Shown: piece after piece, positions 63,201 through 64,000 of the stretch
Numbering within the stretch: the stretch's first letter is position 1
Layout of the letters: the number at the start of each line of letters is the position of its first letter
DNA from: Bacillus marasmi
GTDB lineage: Bacteria > Bacillota > Bacilli > Bacillales > Cytobacillaceae
Length of the DNA: 64,000 nt
Assembly: GCF_902168435.1 (NCBI RefSeq)
Contig: NZ_LR656168.1
Coordinates: 62,001-126,000, forward strand
Direction of reading: 5' to 3'
Translations under genes and position numbers: made by a program
The notes under the pieces: model-generated
What the model saw: the letters and a program-made list of their open reading frames with translations, nothing else
What the model was told of the DNA's origin: nothing
Databases searched by the model: none

Positions 63201-63874
63201 TATGAATTCCCTCTTTCCCTAATAATTGTTATTTGATGGGTACGGACAAAGTCCTGTGCAAGTGGAGTAATAATGCATTTTTTCCCAACAGTAATCTCTT
63301 TAATATTTTGAAGATACAATTTCTGTAAATCAGCCTCAGATATTAGCTTTTTTTGAAGCGAAAAGGACTGAGATAGGATTCGAGTGCTGTCTACCACCGC
63401 TTCAGCAGCTACAACGGGAGCTTCTGAAATATGTAATTCTCGTTTCTCCAATACCTCATCCTTCTGCAAAAACAGTACGCTATAGCCCTTTAATTTTCGC
63501 TCGTACTCTTCATACAGCTTGTAAAGCAACACAGGCGAGCTGCCCTTATAGTCGCGGTATTCAACTCCATCCTGGAGAACAACGACTCTTTTACCTTGTA
63601 ACATGTTAGAGAGCACAAACTGTTCTTCGTCTGTTGCACCGATTCCATTGGCTAAATTTGCGAGCATCGTAACCGTTAAATGCGGAATCACAATCAACTC
63701 AAAATATTTCATTTTATTCTTTTCTGAAAAATAATGAAGCTGATAGGAATCTACTAATATCTTTTCCAACTCATGTTCTTTCGTATCTGACATGATACAA
63801 ACATGAGGGAAACTGTTTACCATCTTTTGCACAATCTCTTGATAAACTAGCTCAACTAATCCATCCAAATCCAT
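63200..63874 (-). CDS. Ethanolamine-utilisation-associated protein of unknown function
   Basis: This 224-residue soluble protein has a Rossmann-like N-terminal half (HVCIMSDTKEHELEKIL, LIVIPHLTVTMLANLANGIG, GKRVVVLQDGVEY), a helical middle, and a C-terminal ITVGKKCIITPLAQDFVR. It resembles a Firmicutes family found only in eut/pdu clusters and sometimes labelled simply as ethanolamine utilisation protein. Its role is unknown. ATG 63874 follows AGAGGTGATG. Confidence 0.65.
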   Translation of the reverse strand: MDLDGLVELVYQEIVQKMVNSFPHVCIMSDTKEHELEKILVDSYQLHYFSEKNKMKYFELIVIPHLTVTMLANLANGIGATDEEQFVLSNMLQGKRVVVLQDGVEYRDYKGSSPVLLYKLYEEYERKLKGYSVLFLQKDEVLEKRELHISEAPVVAAEAVVDSTRILSQSFSLQKKLISEADLQKLYLQNIKEITVGKKCIITPLAQDFVRTHQITIIRERGNS

Positions 63875-63886
63875 AAATCATCACCT

Positions 63887-64000
63887 CTAGGTACCTTTTT
63901 TCTTGATTCGCCCTAAAGTACCTTTCTCAAAACCACAAGCATTTGCTTCATCATAATCGATATGCATATAGGTTTGGAATTTGTCGCTAACTCTTACCAA
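63887..64000 (-). CDS. PduL-like phosphotransacylase, C-terminal 37 residues (partial)
   Basis: The frame open from the window edge to TAG at 63887-63889 reads VRVSDKFQTYMHIDYDEANA then CGFEKGTLGRIKKKGT. The MHID-DEANA element is typical of PduL, which makes acyl-phosphate from acyl-CoA inside microcompartments. The rest lies outside the window. Confidence 0.8.
   Translation of the reverse strand: MVRVSDKFQTYMHIDYDEANACGFEKGTLGRIKKKGT

Overview
The window is AT-rich chromosomal DNA from a low-GC Gram-positive spore-former of the Bacillaceae (Bacillus sensu lato). The support is gene content with close Bacillus relatives (YkuD-type L,D-transpeptidase, YxcD-like protein, Ywb/Efe iron uptake, Yko-type two-component system with PepSY partners, sporulation-kinase-like histidine kinase, RsbT/RsbR proteins), strong AGGAGG-type ribosome binding sites, frequent TTG/GTG starts, and U-rich terminators at most gene ends. 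I see no prophage, integrase, transposase or CRISPR locus.

Layout. 0-3 kb: an ASCH protein, then an orphan F0 cassette (ATP synthase subunit a, a shortened b-like protein, and an AtpZ-like membrane protein with extra domains) with no c subunit and no F1 genes. 3.1-5.4 kb: an RsbT-like kinase overlapping a histidine kinase fused in frame to an RsbR-type STAS protein, with a strong internal start at the junction. 5.5-16.5 kb: two two-component systems, a DUF2202 protein, a transporter behind a CsoR-like operator, a Met-rich secreted protein, MFS and LysR genes, and a UvrC-like GIY-YIG protein that seems to lack a normal start codon. 16.2-24.2 kb: HlyC/CorC protein with a possible structured leader, a Fur-boxed efeO-efeB-efeU iron operon, TPM and LemA. 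24.4-31.7 kb: class V aminotransferase, NAD(P)HX repair enzyme, PepSY genes and their two-component system. 32.8-45 kb: NERD protein, amino-acid ABC operon, tRNA-Arg, YxcD, SDR, an RND pump, YkuD and a frameshifted LLM oxidoreductase. 45-58.6 kb: SelO, a 794-residue two-module isoprenoid enzyme, a lysine-riboswitch-controlled ABC transporter, an APC permease, a purine-riboswitch-controlled NCS2 permease and aspA. 58.8-64 kb: sstT, a frameshifted double-rhodanese lipoprotein and the end of an ethanolamine-utilisation microcompartment operon.

The most unusual structure is a family of non-coding tandem arrays. Five intergenic regions (about 25.8, 31.9, 43.9, 46.9 and 50.3 kb) hold repeats of the same 52-bp period. 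The three long ones have 17, 16 and 13 units that stay in register with at most about one base of slippage at their edges. Each unit carries self-complementary arms, while the sequence between the arms differs from locus to locus. Two arrays share the same arms but not the same spacers. Other points of note are the orphan F0 module, the kinase-RsbR fusion with its internal start, the two-module isoprenoid enzyme, and likely regulatory sites (11-bp-phased direct repeats, palindromic operators, two riboswitches).

All family assignments come from reading the sequence against remembered family features. No database search was run.
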